Positions 7,456-16,563 of a stretch of 64,000 nt of DNA are shown piece by piece (within the stretch, counting starts at the first letter, position 1; the number at the start of each line of letters is the position of its first letter). The stretch spans positions 62,001-126,000 of the forward strand of contig JAFSOC010000028.1 of the NCBI GenBank assembly GCA_017447185.1. The letters run 5' to 3'. The translations under genes and the position numbers were made by a program. The DNA comes from Clostridia bacterium (GTDB taxonomy: Bacteria; Bacillota; Clostridia; Christensenellales; Aristaeellaceae). The notes under the pieces were generated by a model. That model ran no database searches, was not told the origin of the DNA, and worked only from the letters and a program-made list of their open reading frames with translations.

Positions 7456-8616
7456 TTACCGGAGCGCATCCGCGAAGGATACCGCGTCAAACCGTTCCGG
7501 CAGGCCCAGCCATTCCGCGCAGGTGGCTGCAATATCCGCGAAGGTATTCCGCATCCCCAGGTCCACGCTCTTTGTCATTCCCGGTGTCCAGGCCAGGATC
7601 GGGATGTTTTCCCGGGTATGGTCCGTGGAAATGTCGCAGGGGTCGCAGCCGTGGTCCGCCGTAATGATCATCAGGTCTCCGGGGTGCAGCAGCCCTTTCA
7701 TTTCCTTCAGCCGGACATCAAATTCCTCCAGTGCGACAGCAAAGCCCTTCGGGTCGTTCCTGTGGCCGTAAACGGAGTCCGTGTCCACCAGGTTGGTGAA
7801 GCACAGCCCGTCAAAGTCCGTTTTCATGAAGCGGATCAGCGCGTCCATGCAGGCTGGGTTCCCCGCCGCGTGATCGATCTTTGTCAGTCCCTCATGGGCA
7901 AAGATATCCTCAATCTTTCCGACACCGATGGACTCCAGCCCCGCTTCCATCACGGCCTGCGGCAGTGTGCGCCCGCAGGGAGGCATGGAAAAGTCCCGCC
8001 GGTTTCCGGTGCGTTTGAAGCTTCCCGGCTGCCCGACAAAGGGACGGGCAATCACCCGCCCGACACCCAGCTCACCCTGCAGCATTTCCCGGGCAATCCG
8101 GCAGAATTCGTACAGCTTCTCCGGCGGAAAAAGCTCCTCATGGCAGGCAATCTGGAAAACGCTGTCCCCGCTGGTGTAAACGATCGGTGTATGGTCCCGC
8201 AGGTGGGCTTCGCCCAGTTCCTCAATAATCGCTGTGCCGGAGGCGGGTTTGTTGCCGATGCATTTATACCCGATCGCCTTCTCATAGGCTTCCATAAAGG
8301 AGCGGGGAAATCCGTCCGGGAAAACCGGGAACGCCTGTGTTACCCGCACACCTGCAATCTCCCAGTGCCCGGAAGTGGTATCCTTGCCCTTGCTGAGCTC
8401 CCGGGCCCGGCCCCACGCACCTGCAACCGGCCCGTCCCACCGGTATCCGGTGGTTTTAATGTTGCCAAGTCCCATCCCCGCCATATTCGGCAGTTCCGGA
8501 TGGCAGGCCGCGATCACATGTCCCAGTGTATTGCTGCCGGCATCGCCGTATTCCGCTGCGTCTGCCGCTTCCCCGGCGCCAACCGCATCCAGTACCGTCA
8601 GAAAAACCCTGCTCAT
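7456..8616 (-). CDS. deoB: Phosphopentomutase
   Basis: 386 residues; interconverts (deoxy)ribose-1- and 5-phosphate, linking deoD and udp to deoC. It belongs to the alkaline-phosphatase-like metalloenzymes. The dinuclear metal motifs are clear: LDAVGAGEA and YGDAGSNTLGH at the N-terminus, and TADHGCDP followed by TDHTRENIPILAW at the C-terminus. I chose the ATG at 8616 because AGGAGG lies about 9 bases upstream; the open frame upstream of it has no site. It is divergent from udp and convergent with the importer operon. Confidence 0.96.
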   Translation of the reverse strand: MSRVFLTVLDAVGAGEAADAAEYGDAGSNTLGHVIAACHPELPNMAGMGLGNIKTTGYRWDGPVAGAWGRARELSKGKDTTSGHWEIAGVRVTQAFPVFPDGFPRSFMEAYEKAIGYKCIGNKPASGTAIIEELGEAHLRDHTPIVYTSGDSVFQIACHEELFPPEKLYEFCRIAREMLQGELGVGRVIARPFVGQPGSFKRTGNRRDFSMPPCGRTLPQAVMEAGLESIGVGKIEDIFAHEGLTKIDHAAGNPACMDALIRFMKTDFDGLCFTNLVDTDSVYGHRNDPKGFAVALEEFDVRLKEMKGLLHPGDLMIITADHGCDPCDISTDHTRENIPILAWTPGMTKSVDLGMRNTFADIAATCAEWLGLPERFDAVSFADALR

Positions 8617-8730
8617 ATGGTTTGCTCCTCCTGTGCGGAAAATATGATCAGATGATTTGAACTGCATGATGTCGGAAAAAGTATAGCAGAATCCGCCCCC
8701 GAGCACAAGCGGCACAGCCCTGCGGGGGAC

Positions 8731-8759
8731 TTACAAAACAGAGCCCTCCATGCTATAAT
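8731..8759 (+). promoter_or_regulatory. Promoter of udp
   Basis: -35 TTACAA, 17-base spacer, then TGCTATAAT (extended consensus -10). The start codon is 37 bases after the -10. Confidence 0.75.
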
Positions 8760-8795
8760 AGCCTTGGAATAAAAACCGAACAGGGAGGTTCTGTC

Positions 8796-9575
8796 ATGGC
8801 AACCGTCTATTCACCCAATGAGGAATTCCATCTGAAAACCGTTCCCGGGGATGTGGGGCGCTATGTGCTGCTTTGCGGTGATCCCGCCCGCTGTGAAAAA
8901 ATCGCCGCGTATTTTGATACCGCGTCTTTCCTGAAGTCCAACCGGGAATATACGATCTATACCGGTACGCTGGAGGGCGAAAAGGTCAACGTCTGTTCCA
9001 CCGGCATCGGCAGTCCTTCCCTGGCCATCGCTGTGGAGGAGCTGATCCACTGCGGCGCGGATACCTTCATCCGCATCGGTTCCTCCGGTGGCATGGCTCC
9101 GGAGGTCCTGGGCGGCGATGTGGTCATCGGCACCGGCGCCATCCGGATGGAAGGTACGTCCCGTGAGTACGCGCCTATTGAATTTCCCGCAGTGGCGGAT
9201 TATGGCATCGTGAACGCCCTGGTGGATGCCGCGAGGGAGGAAAAGGTTCGCTTCCATGTCGGCGTCCTTCATAACAAGGATAATTTCTACGCCCAGCACA
9301 GTCCGGATACCATGCCCATCCGGGAGGAACTGAAGGCAAAGTGGAACGCCTTTCTGGAATGCGGCGCCCTCGCCAGCGAGATGGAATCCGCGGCCCTCTT
9401 CATCATCAGCTCCGTCCGCAGGGTCCGTGCCGGCGCCCTTGTGGAAGTCTTTGCCAACCAGACCCGCCGCGAAATGGGCCTGGATGACCCGATGACCCTT
9501 GATACAGACGCGGCCGTTCGCGTCGGTATCCGGGGCCTGCGCAAACTGATTCAGCAGGACCATGCCGTAAAATGA
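8796..9575 (+). CDS. udp: Uridine phosphorylase
   Basis: 259 residues of the nucleoside phosphorylase-I superfamily; splits uridine with phosphate into uracil and ribose-1-phosphate. Visible are the phosphate site LCGDPARCEKIA, the RIGSSGGM loop, GDVVIGTGAIRMEGTSREY (typical of Udp rather than DeoD) and EMESAALF. GGGAGG lies ahead of the ATG. It is monocistronic with its own promoter and terminator, and completes the pyrimidine branch begun by cdd. Confidence 0.92.
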   Translation: MATVYSPNEEFHLKTVPGDVGRYVLLCGDPARCEKIAAYFDTASFLKSNREYTIYTGTLEGEKVNVCSTGIGSPSLAIAVEELIHCGADTFIRIGSSGGMAPEVLGGDVVIGTGAIRMEGTSREYAPIEFPAVADYGIVNALVDAAREEKVRFHVGVLHNKDNFYAQHSPDTMPIREELKAKWNAFLECGALASEMESAALFIISSVRRVRAGALVEVFANQTRREMGLDDPMTLDTDAAVRVGIRGLRKLIQQDHAVK

Positions 9576-9588
9576 AATAAGCCGTATA

Positions 9589-9627
9589 AGCAAAAGGCGC
9601 ATCCGCCGATGCGCCTTTTGCTTTTTC
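9589..9627 (+). terminator. Intrinsic terminator after udp
   Basis: 15-bp nearly perfect stem (AGCAAAAGGCGCATC and its complement) with a CGCC loop, then CTTTTT. It ends only 4 bases before the stop of the minus-strand small ORF. Confidence 0.9.
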
Positions 9628-9630
9628 CAT

Positions 9631-9768
9631 TCAGGCAAAACGAATTTCGTCCAGGGTGTACCGGATGACTTCATCCACGTCATCCTCTTCCGCGGCAGCT
9701 GCCTCGGCCAGCCACGGATGTGATACCTCCCATGCGGAAGTCTGCTCCTCCCATTTCGTTTCTTCCAT
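9631..9768 (-). CDS. Small acidic protein of unknown function (45 aa)
   Basis: Encodes a 45-residue strongly acidic peptide beginning MEETKWEEQTSAW, with an EEDDVDE run in the middle and ending TLDEIRFA. It has no signal or membrane segment. GAGGGG lies about 10 bases before the ATG and a plausible promoter (TTGTGT, 17 bases, TACAAT) lies 46 bases upstream, which favours a real gene. I do not recognise the family. It lies downstream of the phosphodiester glycosidase and GGDEF-EAL genes. Another 45-residue acidic ORF neighbours the GGDEF-EAL gene at 48-51 kb, although the two do not align. Confidence 0.5.
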   Translation of the reverse strand: MEETKWEEQTSAWEVSHPWLAEAAAAEEDDVDEVIRYTLDEIRFA

Positions 9769-9813
9769 GAACGCTCATTCCCCTCTTCACTTTTGGTTCA
9801 GCAGCCACAAGGG

Positions 9814-9842
9814 ATTGTACTCACGTTCATGTGAAAACACAA
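9814..9842 (-). promoter_or_regulatory. Promoter of the 45-aa acidic ORF
   Basis: Minus-strand -35 TTGTGT (9837-9842), 17-base spacer, -10 TACAAT (9814-9819). Confidence 0.5.
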
Positions 9843-9885
9843 TATCCAATCTGGTTAAATATTGCATTTTTGTTGCTTTTTTACG

Positions 9886-10902
9886 TCAGTTCTGCGGAAT
9901 CTCTGTTTTTCCGATGCCGATCAGGGAGGGAACTGACCGGACAAACCGGCGGTTCTGGAACTTCGCCTCTTTGTTCAGCATCCTTCCGCGGAACATCAGC
10001 GCCATAGTATTGCCCCCATCCAGGTTCAGCGCTTGTGTTACGCCCCGTTCCTTCATCATTTCCGCCACGCGCTGCAGCATGGTTCCCCGGCTGTCTTCCT
10101 CCTTCCGTCCCTGTACGGACAGAAGCAGGTAGTGCCCCGGCTCAATCATGCCCAGGGCATGGCGCGGCTCCAGATCCCGGTAATAGGAGGAATACATCTT
10201 CTCGTCAATCTCGCCGTCCCGGATCAGGATGGGCCCGAAGCTGAACACATTCAGCGCGCCTTTTTCCAGCAGCTCCTCCGCCGTGTATTCCGTGCAGCCG
10301 CACACTTCCAGCCGGCCGTCCGGGTACTGGATCATCATATCCAGGTTCGGCAGGTGTGAATTCCGCTTCCGGTTTGTTTTGTCGCTGATAATCCTGCCTT
10401 CGCGGATGATGATTCCGACCGTCTGGTTGTTTTTCATCCGGTCCGCATAAAAATCATCCGTAAAGCCCAGCACAAAACCTTCTTCCTGCGCGATTTTGTA
10501 GGGGAACTTGTAGTTTCTGGCCGGATGGTCCGGATTCGTCATCACGGTACGGAACCGCTCCTCCCCCCGGGTCCGGACTTCTGTCTCGAACCAGATCAGC
10601 GGGATGGACTTGTCCTGCAGGCGCCGGATAACCACCTGCAGCGTCCCGCTCAGGTACATCCACAGTCCGCCTTCGTCGTCCTCCCAGATAAACTCGCCTT
10701 CCGACACCAGGAATCCTTCCGCGTCCCTCTCCGGCGTCTCCGGCTCGCTGACCGGCGGCTCCGTCACCAGCGGCGGACGTGTGGTCCGCGGCTTGTTTTC
10801 ATCCGCCCCGGCATACAGCGGTATCAGTAAAACCAGCAGCGAAAAAAGCGCGGCCGCCCTGCGAATCCGCGCTTTCATTTTCTTCCGGCCTCTAACGTCC
10901 AT
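9886..10902 (-). CDS. Secreted phosphodiester glycosidase family protein (NAGPA domain)
   Basis: 338 residues. An N-terminal signal peptide or anchor (ALFSLLVLLIPLYAGADE) is followed by a Pro/Thr-rich linker to about residue 65, then a NAGPA-type domain: VFSFGPILIRDGEI, HALGMIEPGHYLLLSVQG and ALNLDGGNTMALMFRG near the C-terminus. In this family the domain removes sugars from phosphodiester-linked glycans; the substrate here is unknown. GGAGG precedes the ATG, though the spacing is short and an ATG eight codons later is possible. It starts 12 bases after the stop of the GGDEF-EAL gene, so the two are co-transcribed. A paralog lies at 36888-37880. Confidence 0.82.
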   Translation of the reverse strand: MDVRGRKKMKARIRRAAALFSLLVLLIPLYAGADENKPRTTRPPLVTEPPVSEPETPERDAEGFLVSEGEFIWEDDEGGLWMYLSGTLQVVIRRLQDKSIPLIWFETEVRTRGEERFRTVMTNPDHPARNYKFPYKIAQEEGFVLGFTDDFYADRMKNNQTVGIIIREGRIISDKTNRKRNSHLPNLDMMIQYPDGRLEVCGCTEYTAEELLEKGALNVFSFGPILIRDGEIDEKMYSSYYRDLEPRHALGMIEPGHYLLLSVQGRKEEDSRGTMLQRVAEMMKERGVTQALNLDGGNTMALMFRGRMLNKEAKFQNRRFVRSVPSLIGIGKTEIPQN

Positions 10903-10914
10903 TGTGCCTCCAAC

Positions 10915-13221
10915 TTACCCTGCCACCCCGTACTGTTTCTCAAACTCTTCCAGCGGCATCGGTTTTGCAAAGTAATATCCCTGATACAGCTGGCATCCCA
11001 TATCCAGCAGTTTGCCGTACTGTTCTTCCGTCTCCACGCCCTCGGTCAGGGATGTGATCCCCAGCTCCCGGGCCAGCGTGATAATTTCCCTCACAATGGT
11101 CTGTCCCCGGCCGCCGGAGTCCGTCTTCCGCAGGAAGGCCATGTCAATCTTCAGCACATCCACCGGCATATCCTTCAGCATGTTCAGCGAGGAATAGCCG
11201 CTGCCGAAGTCGTCCATCTCGATGATGAATCCGAACTCCCGCAGTTCGTTCAGGATTTCCATCCGCTTATCCGCATTGCTCATCATCACCGTTTCGGTGA
11301 TTTCAATCCGCAGTTTCTTTACGTCAATTCCGTATTCCTGCACCATGTTTTTCAGTTCTCCGCCCACATCCAGGAACTGAAAATCCTTCGGGCTGATATT
11401 GACGGAAATAAACCGGCTGTCTCCCTTTTCCTGCCAGCGCTGCAGGATCCGGCAGCAGCTCCGCCAGATGAACAGATCCAGATCTGCAATCATCCCGTTC
11501 CGTTCCAGAACGGGGATAAAGGATTCCGGCGGCCGCACACCTTCGATCGGGTGAATCCAGCGAACCAGCGCTTCCGCGCCGATCGTTTTCCCATCCCGGT
11601 CCACAATCGGCTGCAGCCAGGGCCGGATCTGCCCGTTCACCAGTGCATCCTTCAGTTCATTGGTGATCTGCCGGTTCCGCAGCACCTGTTCCCGCATGCT
11701 TTCATCGTACCACGCGGTGATGATGTGCACCTGGTCCTTGATGGTGCTGACGGCCATATGCGCCCGGTCGTACATAACGGAGATGTCAATCTCCCGGTCG
11801 GTGATCCTGTAAACGCCCAGATGGATCAGGAGATGGTGCGTCGACGTCCCGTCGTTCACCAGGAAATCTTCCAGCTTGGCTTCCACCCGCTGCTGGTTGA
11901 AACCGCGTGCCGGCAGGCACACACCGAAGGTGTCGCCGCCCAGCCGTCCGCATACGCTTCTTTCCGGCAGGTCTTCCTCCACCCAGGAAGCCACCCGCTG
12001 CAGCGCGAAATCGCCGAACGCATAGCCGTAGATATCGTTGATCATCTTGAAGTTGCTGATGTCCGCGTACACAACCAGGAATTCTTCATCCGGATAACCA
12101 GCCAGCAGTTCCTTCGTGCGCTCATACAGATAGTCCCGGTTGTACAGTCCCGTCAGCTGGTCGTGCCGTGCGTTGTACAGCTGCCGTTCCATTTCCCGCT
12201 GTTCATCCGTGTCATCCCGCACGCTGATGTAGAATCCGTTTACCCGCCGGCGGTTGTCGATCAGCGGCCGTTTGGACAGCTGGCAGATATGCTCCCCGTC
12301 CTCTGTTTCCAGGATCACCTGGTCGCTCCAGGACTCCTCGCCGGGATGCCGGTTTCCGAACTTTCTGCTCAGCTCGTTCCCGGCTTTTTCGGTTTCTTCC
12401 TCCGTCAGGCCCAGCAGTTCATGTCCGGCACGGTTCATCCATAGGCATTTCTGGTTGGCGTCAAAGAAGAAGATGGCATCCTGCTGCTCCGATACGACGC
12501 CGCCCAGCATCCGGTCCAGCAGCCGCATAGGCCGGTAATACAGGGAGAAGTAGAAAATCAGCAAGCCGAACACGCCGAATCCCAGCATGGAGCGGTCAAT
12601 CGGCGTTCCGGAAAAAATGTAGGCTGTTTCCCAGGCCGTAACCAGGAGCGAAGAAATCAGGATCACAGAATACCGTTCCGTCTGCAGCCGGGGAGAGCGG
12701 ATCACCTTGACCGTCAGGATCGCGATGATACCGGCCAGGATGCCGTAGTCCACCACCCGGTGGAACGTCTGCCCCAGGAAAGGATTCAGCTTGTAATAGT
12801 CGAATCCGTCCACCTGGACCGGAATCAGTTCAAACGCGTGATGGTATACCGGATTCAGCAGCAGCTGGATCACATCCGCCAGAAACACCGCATAAATCAG
12901 GTTCCGCATCAGCGCGCTGGGCCATTTGATCCGGCAGTATGTAACGGTGAAATGAAGCATACCGGCAATGGCAAAGTCCATGCCGAGATAATACGTATAC
13001 GCGCCGATGGTGGAAATGAGCCTGTCCCCGCTCAGGATGATCACAGCGTTACCGATCATCGGCAGAATCAGGCAGAGCAGCATGATACAGGCCGTCGGGC
13101 CCATTGGCTTGCCCGACCGCTTCGCGATCACTGAACAGATGCCAACAATTGCCGCCAGCAGCAGCAATGCGATTCCGAAAATGAGTCTCAAAATAAACCT
13201 CGCTGCAAAGGAGTTGTTCAC
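10915..13221 (-). CDS. Membrane PAS-GGDEF-EAL protein, probable c-di-GMP phosphodiesterase
   Basis: 768 residues. Residues 1 to about 230 form a seven-helix membrane sensor. A PAS-like segment (about 240-345) follows, then a GGDEF domain with motif GGDTF at 428-432 and no RxxD inhibitory site, then an EAL domain with EALVRW at 550. The EAL domain keeps the catalytic set: NISPKDF, EITETVMM, DDFGSGYSS, LKIDMAFL, EGVETEEQ and QGYYFAKP. It should therefore hydrolyse cyclic di-GMP, while the altered GGDEF (Thr for Glu) is probably regulatory or weak. The start is a GTG without a clear ribosome-binding site, so the start is uncertain. It is followed closely by the phosphodiester glycosidase gene. 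Confidence 0.88.
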   Translation of the reverse strand: MNNSFAARFILRLIFGIALLLLAAIVGICSVIAKRSGKPMGPTACIMLLCLILPMIGNAVIILSGDRLISTIGAYTYYLGMDFAIAGMLHFTVTYCRIKWPSALMRNLIYAVFLADVIQLLLNPVYHHAFELIPVQVDGFDYYKLNPFLGQTFHRVVDYGILAGIIAILTVKVIRSPRLQTERYSVILISSLLVTAWETAYIFSGTPIDRSMLGFGVFGLLIFYFSLYYRPMRLLDRMLGGVVSEQQDAIFFFDANQKCLWMNRAGHELLGLTEEETEKAGNELSRKFGNRHPGEESWSDQVILETEDGEHICQLSKRPLIDNRRRVNGFYISVRDDTDEQREMERQLYNARHDQLTGLYNRDYLYERTKELLAGYPDEEFLVVYADISNFKMINDIYGYAFGDFALQRVASWVEEDLPERSVCGRLGGDTFGVCLPARGFNQQRVEAKLEDFLVNDGTSTHHLLIHLGVYRITDREIDISVMYDRAHMAVSTIKDQVHIITAWYDESMREQVLRNRQITNELKDALVNGQIRPWLQPIVDRDGKTIGAEALVRWIHPIEGVRPPESFIPVLERNGMIADLDLFIWRSCCRILQRWQEKGDSRFISVNISPKDFQFLDVGGELKNMVQEYGIDVKKLRIEITETVMMSNADKRMEILNELREFGFIIEMDDFGSGYSSLNMLKDMPVDVLKIDMAFLRKTDSGGRGQTIVREIITLARELGITSLTEGVETEEQYGKLLDMGCQLYQGYYFAKPMPLEEFEKQYGVAG

Positions 13222-13293
13222 TTATTTGGTGATAGTTCATTTTATCAGTTTTCCTTCCAAAAGAAAAGCTTTTTTTCCGGCGCCCAAAAAGCC

Positions 13294-13323
13294 TTGATTC
13301 CGCGCAGGCCTTTTTTGTATAAT
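13294..13323 (+). promoter_or_regulatory. Promoter of glnS-gltX
   Basis: -35 TTGATT, 18-base spacer, -10 TATAAT. The leader to the glnS ATG is only about 50 bases. Confidence 0.75.
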
Positions 13324-13331
13324 ATTTGGAG

Positions 13332-13349
13332 TGCATCCTTCCGGATGCA
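13332..13349 (+). promoter_or_regulatory. Small hairpin at the 5' end of the glnS leader
   Basis: Perfect 7-bp stem TGCATCC / GGATGCA with a 4-base loop, lying about at the expected transcription start. It may stabilise the mRNA 5' end or be an operator. It is too small for a T-box. Confidence 0.4.
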
Positions 13350-13379
13350 ACGATCCTGCAGCAAAAGGAGCTGTCCGAT

Positions 13380-15071
13380 ATGGAAGAGAACAACGCGCGC
13401 AGCAATTTTATCTGGGACGCGATCGAGAAGGACCTGGCCGACGGCCGCTATACGGAAATCCATACCCGTTTTCCTCCCGAACCGAACGGATATATGCACA
13501 TCGGCCACTGCAAGGCCCTGATCATGGACTTCCTGACTGCCGAAAAATTCGGCGGCAAGTGCAACCTGCGCTTTGACGATACAAACCCCGCCAAGGAAGA
13601 CACGGAATACGTGGAAGCCATCAAGCGGGATATTCACTGGCTCGGTTTCCACTGGACCGGCGGTGAATTCTATGCCTCCGATTATTACGACAAGTGCTAT
13701 GAGATTGCGGAAGACTGGATCCGCCGGGGCCTGGCGTATGTCGACGAGCTCAGCAAGGATGAAATGCGCGAATACCGCGGCACCCTGACCGAGCCGGGGA
13801 AGAACAGCCCCTGGCGGGACCGCCCTGCCGAAGAAAGCCTGGATCTTTTCCGCCGCATGAAAGCCGGTGAATTCCCGGAAGGTACAAAAACCCTCCGCAT
13901 GAAGATCGACATGGCTTCCCCGAATATCGTCATGCGGGACCCCGCCATGTACCGGATCCTGTACAAGGAACACTGGCGCACCGGAAACAAGTGGTGCATC
14001 TATCCGATGTACGACTTCTCCCACCCCATCGGCGACGCGCTGGAAGGCATCAGCCATTCCATGTGCTCCCTGGAGTATGAGATTCACCGTCCCCTGTATG
14101 ACTGGGTCGTGGAAAAGAGCGCGCACATGCTGCCCGCCAGGCCCCGCCAGATCGAGTTTTCCCGCCTGAACATGACCGGCACGGTGATGTCCAAGCGCTA
14201 CCTCCGCCAGCTGGTGGAAGGAAACTACGTTGCGGGCTGGGATGATCCCCGTATGCCTACGCTTTCCGCCATGCGCCGCCGCGGATACCCTGCCATGGCC
14301 ATCCGGAATTTCGTGAGCACCATCGGCATGTCCAAGGCGGATTCCACTGTGGATTACGCGGTGCTGGAGCATTGTGTCCGGGACGTGCTGGGAGACACTT
14401 CCCTCCGTGCCATGGCAGTCCTCCGCCCCCTGAAGGTGGTGCTGACCAACTGGCCGGAAGGCGAAACCAAAACCGTCACGCTGGAAAACCATCCCGATCA
14501 TCCGGAGCTTGGCACCCACGAGATTTCCTTCGGCCGCGAGCTTTACATCGAGCAGGACGACTTTATGGAAGTCCCGGTCAAGAAGTACCAGCGCATGTTC
14601 CCCGGCAATGAAGTCCGCCTCAAGGGCGCCTATATCGTCCGCTGTGACGACTGCGTGAAGGACGCGGAAGGCAACGTTACCGAAGTACACTGCACCGTGG
14701 ACCTGGATTCCTTCTCCGGCAGTGCCGGCGCAGACCGGAAGATCAAGGGCAAGACCCTGCACTGGGTCTCCGCGCAGGACTGCATCCCCTTTGAAGCCCG
14801 TCTCTACGAGCCCCTGCTCAACGACGAGATGCCCGAGGATGAGGAAGAAACCGACAGGAAGGATTTCATCTCCCGCCTGAACCCCGACAGCCTGCAGGTC
14901 TGCCGCGGCTATGCGGAAAAAATCATCGCGGACGCGGAAACCGGAACCTCCTTCCAGTTCCTACGCACCGGATACTTCTGCAAGGATCCTGATTCCACCG
15001 CAGACCTCCCGGTCTACAACCGCACCGTCGGCCTCCGCGATACCTTCGCGAAGCAGACCGCCGCGAATTAA
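13380..15071 (+). CDS. glnS: Glutaminyl-tRNA synthetase
   Basis: 563 residues; class Ib synthetase that charges tRNA-Gln directly with glutamine. Visible are PEPNGYMHIGHCKA (HIGH motif), DDTNPAKED, the conserved SHPIGDALEGISHS block, and VMSKRYL (KMSKS-type loop), with the C-terminal beta-barrel anticodon-binding region after about residue 340. I chose the ATG at 13380 because AAAAGGAG lies 9 bases upstream. GlnRS is not universal in Bacillota, many of which form Gln-tRNA by amidation, so its presence suggests an acquired gene. gltX and tRNA-Gln follow. Confidence 0.96.
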   Translation: MEENNARSNFIWDAIEKDLADGRYTEIHTRFPPEPNGYMHIGHCKALIMDFLTAEKFGGKCNLRFDDTNPAKEDTEYVEAIKRDIHWLGFHWTGGEFYASDYYDKCYEIAEDWIRRGLAYVDELSKDEMREYRGTLTEPGKNSPWRDRPAEESLDLFRRMKAGEFPEGTKTLRMKIDMASPNIVMRDPAMYRILYKEHWRTGNKWCIYPMYDFSHPIGDALEGISHSMCSLEYEIHRPLYDWVVEKSAHMLPARPRQIEFSRLNMTGTVMSKRYLRQLVEGNYVAGWDDPRMPTLSAMRRRGYPAMAIRNFVSTIGMSKADSTVDYAVLEHCVRDVLGDTSLRAMAVLRPLKVVLTNWPEGETKTVTLENHPDHPELGTHEISFGRELYIEQDDFMEVPVKKYQRMFPGNEVRLKGAYIVRCDDCVKDAEGNVTEVHCTVDLDSFSGSAGADRKIKGKTLHWVSAQDCIPFEARLYEPLLNDEMPEDEEETDRKDFISRLNPDSLQVCRGYAEKIIADAETGTSFQFLRTGYFCKDPDSTADLPVYNRTVGLRDTFAKQTAAN

Positions 15072-15099
15072 AAACCCTGAGAGAATGAGGTAAATCATT

Positions 15100-16548
15100 A
15101 TGAGTGTCAGAACAAGATTTGCACCAAGCCCTACCGGCTTTATGCATCTGGGCGGCGTCCGTACCGCCCTCTATGCCTATCTTTTTGCCAAGCAGAACAA
15201 CGGCCAGTTCATCCTGCGCATCGAAGACACGGACCAGGAGCGTTTCGTGGAAGGTGCGACGGAGGTCATCTATGACACGCTCCGCGCCTGCGGCCTGAAC
15301 TGGGACGAAGGCCCGGATGTGGGCGGTCCCTGCGGCCCCTATATCCAGTCCGAGCGCAAGTCCACCTACCTGCCCTACGCGGAGCAGCTGGTGCAGAGCG
15401 GCCATGCCTATTACTGCTTCTGCTCCAAGGAAGAGATCGAGGAGCGCCGTGCCGCGGTGGAAGCCGCCGGTGGCACCTGGAAATACGACAAGCACTGCCT
15501 GCATCTTTCCCCGGAGGAAGTTGCCGCGAAGAAGGCTGCCGGCATTCCCTGGACCATCCGCATGAATGCGCCGACGGAGGGCGAGACCAGCTACAGCGAT
15601 GTGGTTTTTGGCGATATGACCTTCCAGAATGCCGAGTCCATGGATGACATGGTCCTCATCAAGCAGGACGGCATGCCCACCTATAATTTTGCCAACGTCA
15701 TCGATGACCACCTCATGGGTATCACCCATGTGATGCGCGGCATGGAATACCTTTCCTCCACGCCCCGCTACAATTATCTTTACACTGCGCTGGGCTGGGA
15801 AATTCCGACGTATATCCACCTGCCCACCGTCATGCGGGACGCCACCCACAAGCTTTCCAAGCGGGACGGCGACGCCTATTATTCCGATTACATCGAAAAA
15901 GGTTTCCTGACGGAAGCGCTGGTCAACTACCTGGCGCTCGTTGGCTGGAACCCCGGTACCGACCAGGAATTCTTCACCCTGCCGGAGCTGGTGGAAACCT
16001 TCGATATCCACCGGATCAACAACTCCCCTGGCATCTTTGACGTCAACAAGCTGGAGTGGATGAACAGCCAGTATGTGGCGAAGATGGATCCGGAAAAATA
16101 CCTGGAGACAGCCACTCCCTGGTTTGACAGGGTCCTTACCGGGAAGAACACGGATTACCGCCGCCTGGCGGAGCTGATGCAGAGCCGCACGGATATTTTC
16201 TCCCGCATTCCGGAGAAAATCGCCTTCCTTGCGGAAATGCCGGATTATGACACCGCCATCTTCTTCAACAAGAAGCAGAAGAGCGACGAGGCCGTGGCGA
16301 AGGAAGTCCTTCCCCTGCTGGTCCCCGTGCTGGAGGGAATCTCCGACTGGACCGAGCAGAATATCCACGATGCTGTCATGGAAAAGATCCAGGAGTGGGG
16401 CCGCAAGAACGGCACCGTCCTCTGGCCCATGCGCATTGCCATCTCCGGCCAGGAATCCACTCCCGGCGGCGCATTCGAAATCGCGTATCTCCTGGGCAAG
16501 GAGGAAACGCTCCGCCGCCTGCACTCCTCCATTGCAAAGCTTGGATAA
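15100..16548 (+). CDS. gltX: Glutamyl-tRNA synthetase
   Basis: 482 residues; class Ib synthetase that charges tRNA-Glu. RFAPSPTGFMHLGGVRTALY carries the HIGH-type motif, KLSKRDGD is the KMSKS loop, and the C-terminal helical anticodon-binding domain covers about residues 330-482. GAGG precedes the ATG. The gene is 28 bases after glnS in the same operon and ends at a terminator just before the tRNA-Gln/tRNA-Glu promoter. With GlnRS present this enzyme may be specific for tRNA-Glu, but that cannot be read from motifs alone. Confidence 0.96.
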   Translation: MSVRTRFAPSPTGFMHLGGVRTALYAYLFAKQNNGQFILRIEDTDQERFVEGATEVIYDTLRACGLNWDEGPDVGGPCGPYIQSERKSTYLPYAEQLVQSGHAYYCFCSKEEIEERRAAVEAAGGTWKYDKHCLHLSPEEVAAKKAAGIPWTIRMNAPTEGETSYSDVVFGDMTFQNAESMDDMVLIKQDGMPTYNFANVIDDHLMGITHVMRGMEYLSSTPRYNYLYTALGWEIPTYIHLPTVMRDATHKLSKRDGDAYYSDYIEKGFLTEALVNYLALVGWNPGTDQEFFTLPELVETFDIHRINNSPGIFDVNKLEWMNSQYVAKMDPEKYLETATPWFDRVLTGKNTDYRRLAELMQSRTDIFSRIPEKIAFLAEMPDYDTAIFFNKKQKSDEAVAKEVLPLLVPVLEGISDWTEQNIHDAVMEKIQEWGRKNGTVLWPMRIAISGQESTPGGAFEIAYLLGKEETLRRLHSSIAKLG

Positions 16549-16563
16549 ATCCCCGAAACCCTT

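Noticed and set aside
13318-13380. T-box riboswitch upstream of glnS
   Set aside because: The leader is only about 50 bases and holds one 7-bp hairpin. A T-box needs more than 150 bases with a specifier loop and the conserved T-box sequence, neither of which is present.
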